A DNA stretch of 64,000 bases from Molossus alvarezi (taxonomy: Eukaryota > Chordata > Mammalia > Chiroptera > Molossidae): positions 30,091,501 through 30,155,500 of the forward strand of contig CM073894.1 of the NCBI GenBank assembly GCA_037176705.1, read 5' to 3'. The notes beneath the pieces are model-generated. The model ran no database searches, was not told the origin of the DNA, and worked only from the letters and a program-made list of their open reading frames with translations. Each line of letters begins with the position of its first letter. Positions within the stretch are counted from its first letter, which is position 1. Positions 11,002-22,613 of this stretch are shown in pieces. Both the position numbers and the translations under genes were made by a program.

Positions 11002-11444
11002 CAGAGTAAAAGCTTACTACAGTGGATGACAATGAGAAAGTATGAAGTAAATAGTAGCTGAATACAAGACTGTTAAACTATCTAGTATAGTTCATAATAT
11101 TGAACCATTTCTAATTTATATTCTTGTGAAATTCATAGCTTTTCTTTCTTTTGTTTAAGTTGACAGACAGATTTAGAAAAATCTCCCTTGCCCATCTGTG
11201 GCTTTACAGACTTACCATTATTATAAATGCGTTTAATCTTTCCCTTTACTTGGTCATCCATTCAACAAATATTTTTGGGTCCTGAACAGAAATAAAGGCC
11301 TGTTTACTATCACTTCTCTGAATTCCTGGTGAATTTGATTATTTGAAATAATCACTTAATAGGTTCCATCTATTACCTTTTACTGTTAGGTATCGCTTAC
11401 TGTGGAGGAAGACTGGCCCTAAGCGGTCACTTTGTAGTTATTTG
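11002..11444. other. Unassigned non-coding DNA
   Basis: No repeat or gene recognised. Confidence 0.4.
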
Positions 11445-11650
11445 ACCTTGATTCAGTTTCCTACTCTTTCCCCTGCAGCTGTGTCACCCTGGGTGAATCA
11501 CTCAATTTGATAAGTTATATGTTACCTTAAGTATAAAATATGAGATATAATGGCACCTCATAGGACTGTTGTATTGATAAAATATGATATTCACTATAGC
11601 ATTCTGGGCCCATGGTAAGACATAGAGTGCTCAACAAAATTGAGTAATCA
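11445..11650 (+). repeat. MIR SINE relic
   Basis: CAGCTGTGTCACCCTGGGTG, AATCACTCAATTTG, GTATAAAATATGAGATATAA, TGGCACCTCATAGGACTGTT and GTATTGATAAAATATG line up in order with MIR (CTAGCTGTGTGACCTTGGGCAAGTTACTTAACC...GTAAAATGGGGATAATAATAGTACCTACCTCATAGGGTTGTTGTGAGGATTAAATG). The end 'CATAGAGTGCTCAACAAA' matches the MIR tail. Confidence 0.85.
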
Positions 11651-12243
11651 TATAAGTATGGTGTGCGTATATCTTGTTTCACAAGTTTTACATGTTTAAA
11701 ATTATGTAAATGTGCACTGTAAACTGAAGAACTCTGTACTAGTGTGGGTGGTCATTTTTAGTAGTGTCTGGGATGGAAACTATTTCTAATGCCTTGCTAA
11801 ATTCACAGGTCCAGCTATTGATCAATAGGTGATCAATAATGGTTTGCTGTTGCATATGATGAGGTATTGGTAAGACACCAGGCAGGCCTCATTTAGTGCT
11901 GAACAAGCTGATTCTTTAAGGTATGGGTCAGCCAATAAAGTGCTTAATCATCCTCTTGGCCAGTAAGCATTAATATCCCACAGTGTTTGCCTTTCTTTGT
12001 TTATTCTTTCATGTTCTCTGTTATGCCAATAACATTCTATTTTGCTACCAAAGATTTTTTAATTCCCAGCAAAGAATTCGATTCTTTTCCAAATGGCAAA
12101 CAAACATGGGATTCTTTTCATGGTTAAAGTACATCAGATATTGTAGCAGGTTGAGGGTCTAGCCTCAGATGAATGGGAGGGTCATGCTATGAACCTCTCA
12201 CCTCTCATTAGAGGAACTGCCAAGTATTCTGGGAGACAAAGAA
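11651..12243. other. Unassigned non-coding DNA
   Basis: No gene or confident repeat. TTGATCAATAGGTGATCAATA near 11818 is a small local direct repeat of the word GATCAATA. Confidence 0.4.
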
Positions 12244-12245
12244 CA

Positions 12246-13230
12246 TCATTCTATAGACCTTTTAAAAAATTATTTTTATTGTTGAAAGTATTACAGATGT
12301 CCCTCCTTTTTACCCCCCATTGAGACCTTCCTCCCCATTTCCACCATCCCTGCCTTCACCACACTGTTGTCTGTGTCCATTGATTATGCATATATGCATG
12401 TATGTTCTTTAGTTTATCTCTTCTTGCCCCCCACCATCTCCTTCCCGCTGAGGTTTGTCAGTCTGTTCCCTACTTCCACGTCTCTGGATCTATTTTGTTA
12501 ATCAGCTTATTTGGCTCATTATATTCTACTAATAAGTGAGATTATGTGGTATTTTGTCTTTTTCTGACTGGCTTATTTCACTTAGTGTAATACTGTCCAG
12601 GTTTCTCCATGTCATCTCAAAGGATAAGAGATCCTTCTTTCTTACAGTTGCATAGTATTCCTTTGTATAAATGCACTACAGCTTTTCAAACCACTCATTT
12701 ACTGATGGACACTCGGGCTGCTTCCAGATCTTAGCTATTGTAAATAGCACTGATAATGAACATAAGGGTGCATATATTTTTTCTGATTGATGTTTAAGGC
12801 TTCTTAGGATAAATTCTTAGAAGTGGGATCACTGGGTCAAATGGCATAAAAATCGTACAGGAAAATGTAGGCAGCAAAATCTCAGATATCACATGTCACA
12901 GAATTTTCACTGATACATTGCCTAGGGCAAGATAAACAAAGGGAAAAAATAATAAATGGGGCTATGTCAAACTAAAAAGCTTCTGCACAGCAAAAGAAAC
13001 CACCATCAAAATGAAAAGGGAACCCACTGTATGGGAGAACGTATTTGCCAATGATATATCGAATAAGGGGTTAATTTTCAAAACATATAAAGTACTTATA
13101 GAACTCATCAAAAGGGAGAGAAATAACCCAATTAAAAAATGGGCAGAGGACCTGAATAGACACTTCTCCAAAGAGGACATACAAATGTTTAAGAGACATA
13201 AGAAAACATGCTCAATGTCATTCTATAGAC
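12246..13230 (-). mobile_element. L1 LINE, 5'-inverted (twin-primed), with TSD
   Basis: The 13 bp duplication TCATTCTATAGAC (12246-12258 and 13218-13230) delimits one insertion. From about 12259 to 12845 the sequence is the L1 3' end on the minus strand: the T-rich complement of an A-tail, the 3'UTR (with CCACGTCTCTGGATC) and the C-terminal end of ORF2 (complement of the CCAAGTGTCCATCAGTAGATG type region). At about 12846 the orientation flips. 12846-13217 is a more upstream ORF2 segment in plus orientation, encoding [18 protein letters not shown] sense fragment joined tail-to-head to an inverted upstream fragment within one TSD is the classic product of twin priming during target-primed reverse transcription. 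Roughly 200 bp of ORF2 between the two segments appears missing at the flip. Confidence 0.9.
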
Positions 13231-13793
13231 TTCTGTTGCATGTTGATTTTAGATGTAGCAGCCATGGAGATGCACAGTTCCTTCAAGAGAGCCTACTGCC
13301 TGGAGCAGAGTTGACTGGCAGCTCCAGGGCCCCCCACCATGTGAACTCTGAGGCCATTCTTCCCCTAGCTGCTCCACTCAGTGGCTGAGTGTGAGAAGGC
13401 TTCTAGTGCTGGCTTGTTCCCAGAGACTTGGAACTTCTCCCGTTGACCTGGCTGAGAATTTCTCACAACTGCCCTGCTGTCTGAGAGTGTTTTTACCCAA
13501 TTCTTCCTTTTCTCTATCTTTTCACAGGTATTACACTAGATTTGTGATCTAAAAATCTCTTCCTGTCTATTCCTGTTCTCTCTCCATTTACTCACAAGAA
13601 AAGTTACCCCCCCCCAAATCTTGCATATCAAATCCTGCCTTTGCTCCCCAGAAGACCAGCACTGACACAGTTGGTAATGTGTTGCCATATTGGAAATACT
13701 GGCCCAATATGGAGCTATTGTACCAATGACCTCATGTCCTGGAATCAGTGCTCTTGCATTGAACAAAATATGCCTGCTGTCTTAGTCATGAGA
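13231..13793. other. Unassigned, moderately GC-rich non-coding DNA
   Basis: About 560 bp following the L1. The section with CTCCAGGGCCCCCCACCATG and the later TCACAGGTATTACACTAGAT...TTTGCTCCCCAGAAGACC has the texture of an old LTR or MER repeat, but I cannot name one. The in-frame extension of the L1 ORF2 into 13231-13388 is a chance read-through, not a gene. Confidence 0.35.
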
Positions 13794-14059
13794 AATCCTG
13801 TACATCTATTACCTTTTGTATTTAAACATTTTTTTTTGTCTTTATTGATTTTAGAGAGAAAGGAAAGGAGAAGGAGAGAGAGATAGAAAAATCAATGAGA
13901 GAAAACATTGATTAGCTGCCTCCTGCATGCCCCCACTGGGGATCAGGTTCACAACTTGGGCATGTGCCCTGACTGGGAATTGAACCGGCGACCTCTTGGT
14001 GCATGAGTCAATGCTCGACCACTGAGCCATACTGGCCGGGCAAGATCCTGTACATTTAT
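13794..14059 (-). mobile_element. VES SINE, full length, with TSD
   Basis: The target duplication is ATCCTGTACATCTAT (13795-13809) and ATCCTGTACATTTAT (14045-14059), one mismatch. Minus-strand order: head GCCCGGCCAGTATGGCTCAG (right end), B-box-like GGTTCAATTCCC, CCCAGTGGGGGCATGCAGG, the CT-rich stretch (GA-rich at 13854-13885 on plus), and a TCAATAAAGAC-type tail with T-run at 13829-13837. Confidence 0.93.
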
Positions 14060-14335
14060 ACAGGAAAAAAGACAAACTCCTCAAATTTGTCAGCATAATC
14101 ATGGGCTCCTCAACTCAGACTTACAGTTTGTATCTTTGTGTATTCATATTTATTTAATATGACTGCATGTTTGTAATCATTAATCTGCCAATTAGCCTAT
14201 TATTTCCTTGAAGGCAGTCATTGTCTCCAATTTATATCAATTTGGGCTTTCACCTGTGACATGAAATACTCTCGATACATGACAAGAAATGTGTACAAAA
14301 TGAGTCATTCCACAGTGAATCCAAGAAGGCTCTGA
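14060..14335. other. Unassigned non-coding DNA
   Basis: AT-rich, no recognisable repeat. Confidence 0.35.
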
Positions 14336-14490
14336 ACATTCAGATCTAGGTTAAGATGCCAGTTGTGCCTTTCTTGTTTGTGTAACCTTGGTCTTGTGAC
14401 TTTTGCCTACTTGAGCCTCAACTGTCTCATCTGGAAGATGAGATTTGTGAGGATGAGATGAGAAAGTATAGTGAACATGGAGTCTTTGGT
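14336..14490 (+). repeat. MIR SINE relic
   Basis: 'TTTGTGTAACCTTGGTCTTG', ACTTTTGCCTACTTGAGCC, TCAACTGTCTCATCTGGAAG, ATGAGATTTGTGAGGATGAG follows the MIR core and 3' half in order. Confidence 0.75.
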
Positions 14491-14689
14491 GCAGTTAGCT
14501 GTACATATATATGCTATCTAGTGTTAATACGCTTCATTGAAAATGAATGGTAACTATTGCTGTACATTGCAAATAAGTGCATTTGAGAACAACATGTATT
14601 TTACAAAATACTAACTTTTCAGGACCACAACTTGAAGATAATAAACTTTTATCCAGGGCTCTGCCCTCTAGGTGCATAATTAACACGTT

Positions 14690-14840
14690 ATCCTGCTAAA
14701 ACAATAATAATATTAATATCTTTCTATTATAATTAAGAATTATAAAATTATCATTTTATTATAAAATAGAATGATTAGTAACACTTAATATTGTTAATAA
14801 TAATTAATGTTAATGCTAATTATTAATTACCAAGAATTAG
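14690..14840. repeat. AT-rich low-complexity tract
   Basis: Dense TAATAATATTAATA-type sequence with overlapping imperfect inverted repeats built from AATTAT, ATAATT and ATTAAT words. No family can be assigned. Confidence 0.7.
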
Positions 14841-16655
14841 AGTGGCCTTGAAGTATTTTAAAGTATAAATAGTATATAAGAAAGCTGTGTTCTCGATGAG
14901 TTTTTACTATACAAACACACATCTTTATATAGTCTTGCTTATCTTACAGCCTTTATAGGTTTAGAGTATCCTGAGTGAAGAACTCGCAGTAATTTTTCCA
15001 AGGCCTGTTCTGGTGGCTGTTGTGAAACAGGAAGCAAAGATTTTCCTCATCTTACCTAGCCTCCATATCTTACCTTCTCATGGTTGGGTTTCTGTCCCTC
15101 CCAAGGTTACAACTGGCTGATGAGAATGCGTTACCTATGTTGATAAGTTCAGGAATAAGACTGAAGGCAGTTCCCAAGGCTTTTATCTCTTGCAGGGTGA
15201 TGGTACGGTTTCACAGTGACCTCCAGATGAGGACCTTGTTTTTGTTTTTGTTTCCTAACTGAACTATCCTAGGTCTCAAGAATTTTAGAGTATGTTACAG
15301 CAAACAACTGGGGAATGTATTTTGGGTGTGTGATTAGCCCTGAATTATAGCAGAGGCAGCCACATCTACTAATCACATCAGGGTGAGCCCATGTAGTTCT
15401 CACCCTGATGGTGTCAGATCATTGAATATTGCTTGGGCACATATCCTAATTCCTACAGAAACTGGAGTTTTTGATAACCAGATCAAAAGACATGTGTGAT
15501 TTCTGCCAAACATCCAGTTTTCTATTCTGCAATAGTGAAAGCATACTCTTCTTAAATATCTATAATCTTTTAAGTTCTTATGGTATATAAGCCTAAATTA
15601 TCAAAGAATTAATTTAAGATGTCCATGAATGATAAGCTGCAGTAAGGAAGAGTCGTCTGATTTAGGGGTATTACACTCACCATGTGCACTTTTTGGCAGA
15701 TGAGAAAAACACTGAACCATAAGAAGATGTTTTGGTGTGTTGTCTGCATGGACACAGGATAAACCTGCAAACCACAGCAAACAGAAATGATAACCTTCTG
15801 TGTTAACACAGTTTGTAACCAGGACTACTGACAAAGTTCTTTCTGTTAGCTAACCCAAATGTTTTATGCTGCAGTCCAAAATAATTTTTTCCTGTTTCCA
15901 TATTTTAAAGTACTTTTTGATTTATAGTAGAATTTTCACATCATCTTTTCCCATCTGCTCTTAATTTGCTACTAGAATACCTCTGCCTTCCACTGTTCTA
16001 CCTCCTCTGTTACAGAGCTGCCTACTCTGCCTCACCTCGCAACCCTAGATGCACTTCTAGCTTCACATTCTGACCAGTATACAGGAATGTTTGTATGCAT
16101 ATACTTGATAACTATAGCCATTATCTTCAGCAGTCATCAAACACTGATGCTATTAGCTCCTCAATATTTCACAATTCAAACCATATGTCCCCATCAGCAA
16201 AATCACTGGCTCAGCACACGCTTATCCAGAACAATGAGGTCTCTGAGCTTTTGTTTCCCTGCACTACAACTGCTAAACATTTTTGAGCCTGTGCCTCCAG
16301 TTTATATCCTTTATAACTGAACTGCTGTACTGATACATTATATACATTATAAAATGAATGCCTAACGTGCAATTCCTTTTTTCTCCAAGTGAACTGTCGT
16401 GCTCTTCTTCTTGGGAGAAATACATCCTGGGTCCCTCTCTTTGGAGACGATTATCCTCAGATATCACAATACTATTTTAACTCATGTACTTGCCTTTAAT
16501 TTGTTGCCTTAATTTCATCTCTACTTCGCTGTCAAGGTGCTCCCCATGAAATGTGTACTTGGTACTGTCACCCCACTGCATAAAGTGATTCAAAGACTTC
16601 ATACTGGGCCTCGTCCTCACACAGAACGTCTCACACCCGTTCCACGAGCTGCCTT
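14841..16655. other. Unassigned non-coding DNA, contains one hairpin
   Basis: About 1.8 kb without a confident repeat or gene. It contains a 12 bp perfect inverted repeat at 15376-15410, listed separately. Overlapping 60-80 codon frames at 15601-15834 and 16087-16467 look like chance. Confidence 0.4.
15376..15410. repeat. Perfect 12 bp inverted repeat (hairpin)
   Basis: The arms CATCAGGGTGAG (15376-15387) and CTCACCCTGATG (15399-15410) are exact reverse complements, separated by an 11 nt loop (CCCATGTAGTT). Its function is unknown. Confidence 0.85.
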
Positions 16656-16659
16656 TCCA

Positions 16660-17255
16660 TCTTAACCTCTCTCTCTCTCTTTTTTTTTAAATTTTTACTA
16701 TCTTAACTTTTTTTATTTAATTAATTAATATATTTTTGTTACAGATGTTTCTCCTTTTTCTCCCACTGATTCCCTCCTCCCCCTCCCTCCCCGCCCTGTC
16801 CCCAGCTTTGTTGTCCATGCCCATTGTTCATGCACACATGCATATAAGCTCTGTGGTTTATCTCTCCCCCACCACCCCCTCTTCTGGGGATTGTCAGTCT
16901 GTACCCCACTTCCACGTCTCTGGGACTACCCCATTCCTCAGACTGTTATGTTCATTATATCCCACAAATAAGTGAGATCATATGATACTTGTCTTTCTCT
17001 GCTTGGCTTGCTTCACTTAGGATAATACTTTCCAGGTCCCTCCATGTTGTCTCAAAGGATAAGAGATCTTTCTTTCTTACAGCTGCATAGTACTTCATTG
17101 TGTATATGTACCACAGCTTTTTTATCCATTCATCTACTGATGGACACTTGAGCTGTTTCCAGATCTTAGCTATTGTTAATAGTGCTGCTATGAACATGGG
17201 GGTACATATATTCTTTCTGATTGGTGTTTTAGGCGTCTTAGGGTATATTCCTATT
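16660..17255 (-). mobile_element. L1 LINE 3' end, 5'-truncated
   Basis: On the minus strand the segment carries the last part of L1 ORF2 and the whole 3'UTR, ending in an A-rich tail (T-run at 16679-16688 on plus). The ORF2 C-terminus is open to its stop at 16955 and includes the block with PIRKNICTPMFIAALLTIAK and WIKKLWYIYT. The L1 text stops at about 17253, mid-ORF2, which marks the 5' truncation point. I could not find a matching target duplication. It keeps an uninterrupted C-terminal frame, so it is one of the younger L1 fragments here. Confidence 0.9.
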
Positions 17256-17334
17256 CTTTGCTGAAGACTTCCCATTTTTGTAACGTGAAATAGCTTGTAT
17301 TTTAGCTGTTCACAGCTTACTCTTAACATCACTT

Positions 17335-17485
17335 AGTGTCTTTGCTCATTTTGTTCCTTGCACCTGGGATGACATCCCCAATCTTCCTGACTCACCATTC
17401 AAAGATACACTTTTCAAAAGTCATCTCAGGCATCTCCTTTTCTAAGAATCCTTGCCAGTGTTATTTTAACCACTATTATGTTCAT
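17335..17485 (+). repeat. L2 LINE fragment
   Basis: TTTGCTCATTTTGTTCCTTG, CACCTGGGATGACATCCCC, TCACCATTCAAAGATACACT, AAAAGTCATCTCAGGCATC and AAGAATCCTTGCCAG follow the L2 order (TGCTGTTCCCTCTGCCTGGAATGCCC...TTCAAGACCCAGCTCAAGTGTCACCTC...GAAGCCTTCCCTGAC). Confidence 0.65.
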
Positions 17486-17556
17486 AGAGAAAACGCTTAT
17501 GGGGTTAACTTATGCCTACTATAAATGTTAGCAACCAGAATAAGGAAAAAAAAAGG

Positions 17557-17772
17557 TTGTGCCCTGGCCAGTTTGGCTCAGCGGTAGAGCGTCAGCCTGT
17601 CGTCCAGAGAGACACTGGTTTGGTTCCCGCTGGAGGTGTGTACCTCGGTTGCAGTTTGTCCCTGGCCCTGGATAGGTCGTGTGGGTGGCAACCACTTGAT
17701 GTGTCCCTTTCACATCGATGTTTTTCTCTCCCTCTCTCCCTCCCACTCTATCTGAACAAAAAATAGAAAAGT
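17557..17772 (+). mobile_element. VES SINE, second head/body subtype
   Basis: Begins GTGCCCTGGCCAGTTTGGCT, with an A box at TGGCTCAGCGGTAGAGCG and a B-box-like GGTTTGGTTCC at 17617-17627. Its body reads GTGTACCTCGGTTGCAGTTT and GGTGGCAACCACTTGATG. It then runs through CCCTTTCACATCGATG into the CT-rich stretch and an A-rich end (ACAAAAAATAGAAAAG). The same body type occurs at 41457-41699, and the short head-only copies near 1.5 and 2.0 kb have the same head. It is distinct from the 'ACCAAGAGGTCGCTGG' subtype. Confidence 0.9.
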
Positions 17773-17931
17773 GTCCTTGAGTGAGGATTAAAAACAAAAA
17801 TAAGCTACAAAATTGAAATGAATAAATATTTAAATATTAAAGATCATAACATGTCATTGTGTCAACCAGTCAACTGCTATGGCAACTCAAATCAAATAGT
17901 ATATATTTATATATAAATTACATTTACTTGT
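17773..17931. other. AT-rich spacer between two VES copies
   Basis: No repeat family recognised. Confidence 0.35.
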
Positions 17932-18181
17932 GATATGTGGCATCTTTTATTAAAATATTTTTTCTTTATTGATTTTAGAGAGAGGAAGTGAGAGAGAGAG
18001 AGAGATAGAAACATTGATGAGAGAGAACTTCGATTGGCCACCTCCTGCATGCCCCCCACTGGGGATTAGGCCCACAACCTGGGCATGTGCCCTGACTGGA
18101 AATTGAACGGGTGACTTCCTGGTGTATGGATTGACACTCAGCCACTGAGCCACACTGGCTGCGCGATATGTAGCATCTTTC
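17932..18181 (-). mobile_element. VES SINE, full length, with TSD
   Basis: The duplication GATATGTGGCATCTTTTA / GATATGTAGCATCTTTCA (17932-17949 and 18165-18182, two mismatches) brackets the insert. On the minus strand: head GCGCAGCCAGTGTGGCTCAG, body CCAGTGGGGGGCATGCAGG, CT-rich stretch (GA-rich 17978-18010 on plus), tail AATCAATAAAGAAAAAAT. Confidence 0.93.
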
Positions 18182-18182
18182 A

Positions 18183-19224
18183 AATGTATTTACTGTCACA
18201 TAGGCTGGGACCTCCCAATTCGTAGTTAATCAAGTCTACTTTCTGATGTTACATGACTGAGCAAATCACACTTAGATCACTCAAACTTAATATGGAAATA
18301 ATCTCATATGTCTCTTTCACTTTCTCTAGGATAATGCAATCATCATTTGAGAACAAAAGGACCCTGTACCAAGGTTTATTTTAGTCACTAGAAGTTTATA
18401 AAACAAAATTCTCAGCATTAAAAATTTTTTAATCATTAGAAGTACATATTTAATACATCTCAAGTGCAACACATTTATAAATATATAAAGCATTAAGTTA
18501 AATTTATATAATTATAAATATTATGCAGACATTCTTACTCTAACATAGCAAATTAAATCGATGCATAAAACTATTTAAAAATAACAAAATGTACAAATGA
18601 AGACAATTTAATAAAAGTAATTGAAATAAAAATGTATCTTTTAAAAATAATCAATCTTAAAAGACAAGGTGTGGCCATTTTTGGGTTGACAATATGTATT
18701 TTTGAAAAAAAATTTCAGTGGCTGAATTCTTTCTGAATCTATACTAGTTGGAGAAATATCAAAGAACTAGATGTAAACTGAAGCCAAATTATACTCCTCT
18801 AGTTAGTTCATCTTCAAATAAAGTAATTTTTTATTTAATAATTTAGGAAGATAATTGTAAACCTTCTCCATGAAACTTTATCTAATCTTTTATTAATAGC
18901 CATGTTTAGTTTTGTTTCAAAGAATACATTTGTAATTCATATTTATTTTGTTTTGTTACATATAAATGGAAAAATCACTGTAGAGTTACTTTATCGATAT
19001 TAATATTGGCATGCTTGAGCCCATTTGTTCAGAAATTCTTTGTGGTAGACTAAGAATTATTTTTGTGGCAACAAGTTTATCAACTCTCATTTTCCAACTG
19101 TTCTGAATTATTATGAAATATTTTTAAGTGGGAGCACCTTTATATCATTTGTGATTGGAATTCTGTACATAACTCTCTGGGTTGAGGTGATGTTCATTCA
19201 GCAAGTGATTTCATCACAAACTAA
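18183..19224. other. Unassigned very AT-rich non-coding DNA
   Basis: About 1 kb dominated by A and T (for example 18420-18660 and 18820-18990). No repeat family or gene is recognisable. Confidence 0.45.
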
Positions 19225-21030
19225 AAATTTTTATTGATGTTATGCTCAAAATATTTTTATATTTATCCATATATTTACCATTACAAAAGAACTGGATATT
19301 TTCATATGCCTTTGAGTTACTGTCTAGCATTCTTACATTTTAACTTGAAGGATTCCATCTATATTTCTTATAGGAAAGGTCTAGTGGTAATGAACTCCTT
19401 CAGCTTTTGTTTTTCTAGAAATGTCTTCATTTCTTGCTCATTTTTAAAGTATAGTTTTGCCTGATATAGAATTCTCAATTGGCAGTTTATTTATATTTTT
19501 AAAATATATGATACTATGGCTTTCTTACCTGGAAGGCTTCTGCTGAGAAATCTGCTGACAATCTTATTGAGAATCTTGTATACGTGATGAGTGACTTTTC
19601 TCTTGTTGCTTTTAAGATTGCCTTTGTCTTTTTCTTTTGACAGTTTTAGTAGAATATGTCTTGGTGTGGTCTTTTTGGGTTTATCTTAATTGGAGTTAAT
19701 TCAACTTCTTGCATTTGTATAATCATGCCTTTTCTCAAATTTGGGACACTTTCAGCAATTATATCTTCAAATGAGCTCTTTGCATCTTTTTCTTTTTCTT
19801 CTCCTTCTGGGACTCCCATAATGTGTATACTGATCTTTCTAAGAAGTCCTGTAAGTCCTTTAGGCTCTGTTCTTTTCTCTTAATTTCTTCTTCATTTTTC
19901 TATTTGGATTCAATAATTTCTAATGACTTGTTTTCAGGTCCACTGATACTTTCTTCTACTTGTTTGAGTTGCTCTTGAACCTCTCTTGTGTATCTTTCAA
20001 TTCAATTATTATATTTCTCAGGTTGAGAATTTGTGGTTTTCCTTTTTCATACTTTATCTTTACTGATATTCTCATTTTGTTTAACTATTATTTTCAAGAT
20101 TTTTAAATTTATTTTTTTTGTATTTTCTTTTAGCTCTTTCAGCCTATTAAAGTCAGTTGTTTTTTTTTTCAAGACCTTGATTAGTAAGTCTGATGTTTGT
20201 GTTTCTTCAGTGATGTTTTGTGGAGATTTGTTTCTTCTAATAAGTTAAATTTTCCTGTTTCTTCACATGCCTTGTGACCTTTTGGGATACCTCTTCCAAT
20301 GTTTGCTGATGGAATCCATTATGAGAGAATGGCCTTTGCTAATAATAAGTTCAGTAGAAAAGTTTGAGGCCCTCTCAGGCCTTTTCTGTGCATGCATCTT
20401 CTGTCGCCCTGTGTGTGCGCTTTCTCCCTAATCTTCCAGTATACATGGCTGCTTTTAAATGTGTTAATCTTCCTAGGTGTCTTATCCCTGCTTCTTCTTG
20501 GGCCTTAGCTGTTCTGTGGTATCCCTCTGCCCTTCATCTGTTGTCCCCAGGTGTATGAAAGTCTGTAGTCTCCTTGCAGTTTTCATAAGTCATGCCCACT
20601 GCTTCTTGTCGATTTTCCTAGCCTTATAGTATCTGAGATACTGTTGTCCAACTGTGCTCTAGGTTGGGTGACACATAGACCAGTCCCTCAGGCAGCTTGA
20701 AGACAGGTTAAAAAGTTAAAAGGGTGCCTTACTCAGCTCTCTTTGGGTCACTGAGCGGGATTGGGGACTGACAGCACTGCTGGGTTTTTTAAACAAGATG
20801 GACCAAGTGTGAGTTAAAACTTCATGAAATTTTCTACCATTTTCTTTGTGGGTTTATTTTTATTTTTCATTTATTTTTATTTTTTATTGAGTGTGCTTGG
20901 TTGGTGTAGACTTTGAAATAATTTCCGGAGTGCCTATAAAATTATTTTTGTCAGTTTTAATTTATTTAGTATTTCTGTGGGGGAATAAAGGCTTGGAGCT
21001 TCCTGATCTACATCTTGTGATGTCACCAAC
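19225..21030 (-). mobile_element. ORF1-only LINE relic (HAL1-like / old L1 5' half)
   Basis: On the minus strand this contains an L1-type 5'UTR (starting near 21028, with AGGAAGCTCCAAGCCTTTAT-type text) and an ORF1 relic. Recognisable ORF1 pieces include the region encoding INPKRP followed by a degraded HI-type motif (minus-strand sense of about 19650-19700), and the C-terminal section whose plus-strand complement reads GCCTGATATAGAATTCTC at 19457-19474. Stops and frameshifts break the frame throughout. Past the ORF1 end (leftwards) there is no reverse transcriptase sequence, which fits HAL1 ('half L1') elements. A full L1 that later lost its 3' part would look similar. Confidence 0.65.
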
Positions 21031-21559
21031 TTCAGAATTTTAAAAAGACCATAGTAGAGACCCCTTCTAAGTGCCCCTGGCCTGAGTTTTCTGGCTCTAC
21101 TGCAATAGTTGCTCCTTGGACTCAAGTGTCCTTTTCTGTGGGTGACCTCGTGCTGTGGCCTCTGATGTACCTGGCCCAGTTGGGCTGTAATATTTTTCTC
21201 CCATATTTGACTCCCCTAAGACAAATATTCAGAACCATTTACTCCAGGCAGCCCTTTTTCTCCAGCCAGAAGCTGTATAAGGAATTTTTGTTCCTTTCTG
21301 CAAACTGGAGAATAAAAGACCTGTTCAGAAGATTTTTCCCATCACTTTACTTTTTTTTTTTTTTTTGGCAGTGTTGGGACTCAGGTAGGGATAGAATGGC
21401 TTGAGTAAGGAAAATTGCAGGAGTAGAATAAGAAAAGGGACCATGTAGGCTTCAGGTGAAGGTTTCAGGGATGAGAGGTTAGAAAGGGCAGAAGAGAGAA
21501 TACTGAGCAAAGTTATTGGCTTATGTTCAAAATAATGTTATTTCCTGTTTTCCCTCACA
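21031..21559. other. Unassigned non-coding DNA with a T-run
   Basis: Contains an 18-base T tract at about 21349-21366, which may be the tail of an unrecognised antisense retroposon. Nothing else is identifiable. Confidence 0.35.
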
Positions 21560-21692
21560 CTTTTAATATTGTACAATGACATGGTCCACTAAAAATACTG
21601 TATGACAATCTGATTTATCTTTGTACTCCCAGTATCTAACGGGGTATATCAAGCGCTTAATCAGTACTCAAATATTTTGAACTAAAGTGACA
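21560..21692 (+). repeat. L2 3' end
   Basis: CTTTGTACTCCCAGTATCTA and AAGCGCTTAATCAGTACTCA followed by AATATTTTGAACTAAA align with the L2 3' end (CTTTGTATCCCCAGTGCCTAG...GTAGGTGCTCAATAAATATTTGTTGAATGAA). Confidence 0.6.
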
Positions 21693-22199
21693 ATTATTTA
21701 GTCATAAAAGTGGCCCTGAATGCAGACCTTTAATATATACTTCTTCCATAAGAAAGTTAGTTTTTATTTCCAAATAGTGTTATATGAAACTGTACAAAAA
21801 GAATATAAAAACTACTTAAAGTTGAAGTATATATATAAAAAATCATTTAAAAATGTATGCCACTTTTATCTTTGAGAAGTTTGAAGAAGATTCTAGTGTG
21901 ATGAATACTACTTTTGAATATAAAAAATTCCAGTTTTTCTTCTATTCTATTCTCTCTCTCTCTTAATCGGTCAATTATTTGTGTTTGCTCATGATTTTCA
22001 AGGTGCTATAAAACAAATATCATAGCGCTGGTCCTAGAAGAACAATAAAATGTAAGTGTTCTCTTTTTTTCAGTCCCATTAAGCAAATAATTTATATCTT
22101 CTATCTGGGACTTTCTATTTTTTTAAACTTCTTCCAATTTTATTTTAGGTTTTGTGAGTGAGAAGTAGAAGAAGGTGGACGAATAATGTAATTTTCTCT
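21693..22199. other. Unassigned non-coding DNA
   Basis: AT-rich. No gene or confident repeat. Confidence 0.35.
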
Positions 22200-22432
22200 T
22201 GAGAGACAGCTGGTGTATAAGAACTAGCCTTAGACTCAGCAACAGAATATCGAAGTTCTAGTCTTAGTTCTTTTACTCTTTACTGATGTGTACTTATTCA
22301 AGGAAATTTAATTCTACATTACCTTATCTATAAAATAATGATAACCATAGTTGCCTTACATTCCTTAACAGGGTTTTCAGTTTTTATGGGGGGTTCAAGT
22401 GAGATCATGTGTGAGAAGATGCTATAAAATGT
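22200..22432 (+). repeat. MIR SINE relic
   Basis: GTCTTAGTTCTTTTACTCTT, CAAGGAAATTTAATTC, TACCTTATCTATAAAATAAT, GATAACCATAGTTGCCTTAC and GATGCTATAAAATGTG keep the MIR order, including the GTAAAATGGGGATAATAATAG equivalent. Confidence 0.65.
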
Positions 22433-22613
22433 GAATTGTTATGATGGGTTTTCCCTGTACCCGCCCTTTTGTTCCACTTTGTCTTTTGGAGGAAACAGAC
22501 ATTCAAAAGATTGGAGGGCAGAAGTTGGCAGCAATAAAAACCCAAGGTGGTAGCCCATGGAGAGCACAGGTTGTCAACAAATCTTTGTGTGTTGAAAACA
22601 GGAATATTGAAAA

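Noticed and set aside
13011..13388. 125-codon plus-strand frame as a gene
   Set aside because: The first half is an inverted L1 ORF2 segment; the rest is read-through past the TSD into unrelated DNA.
16955..17332. 125-codon reverse-strand frame as a host gene
   Set aside because: The sequence is the C-terminus of L1 ORF2 followed by chance read-through beyond the truncation point.
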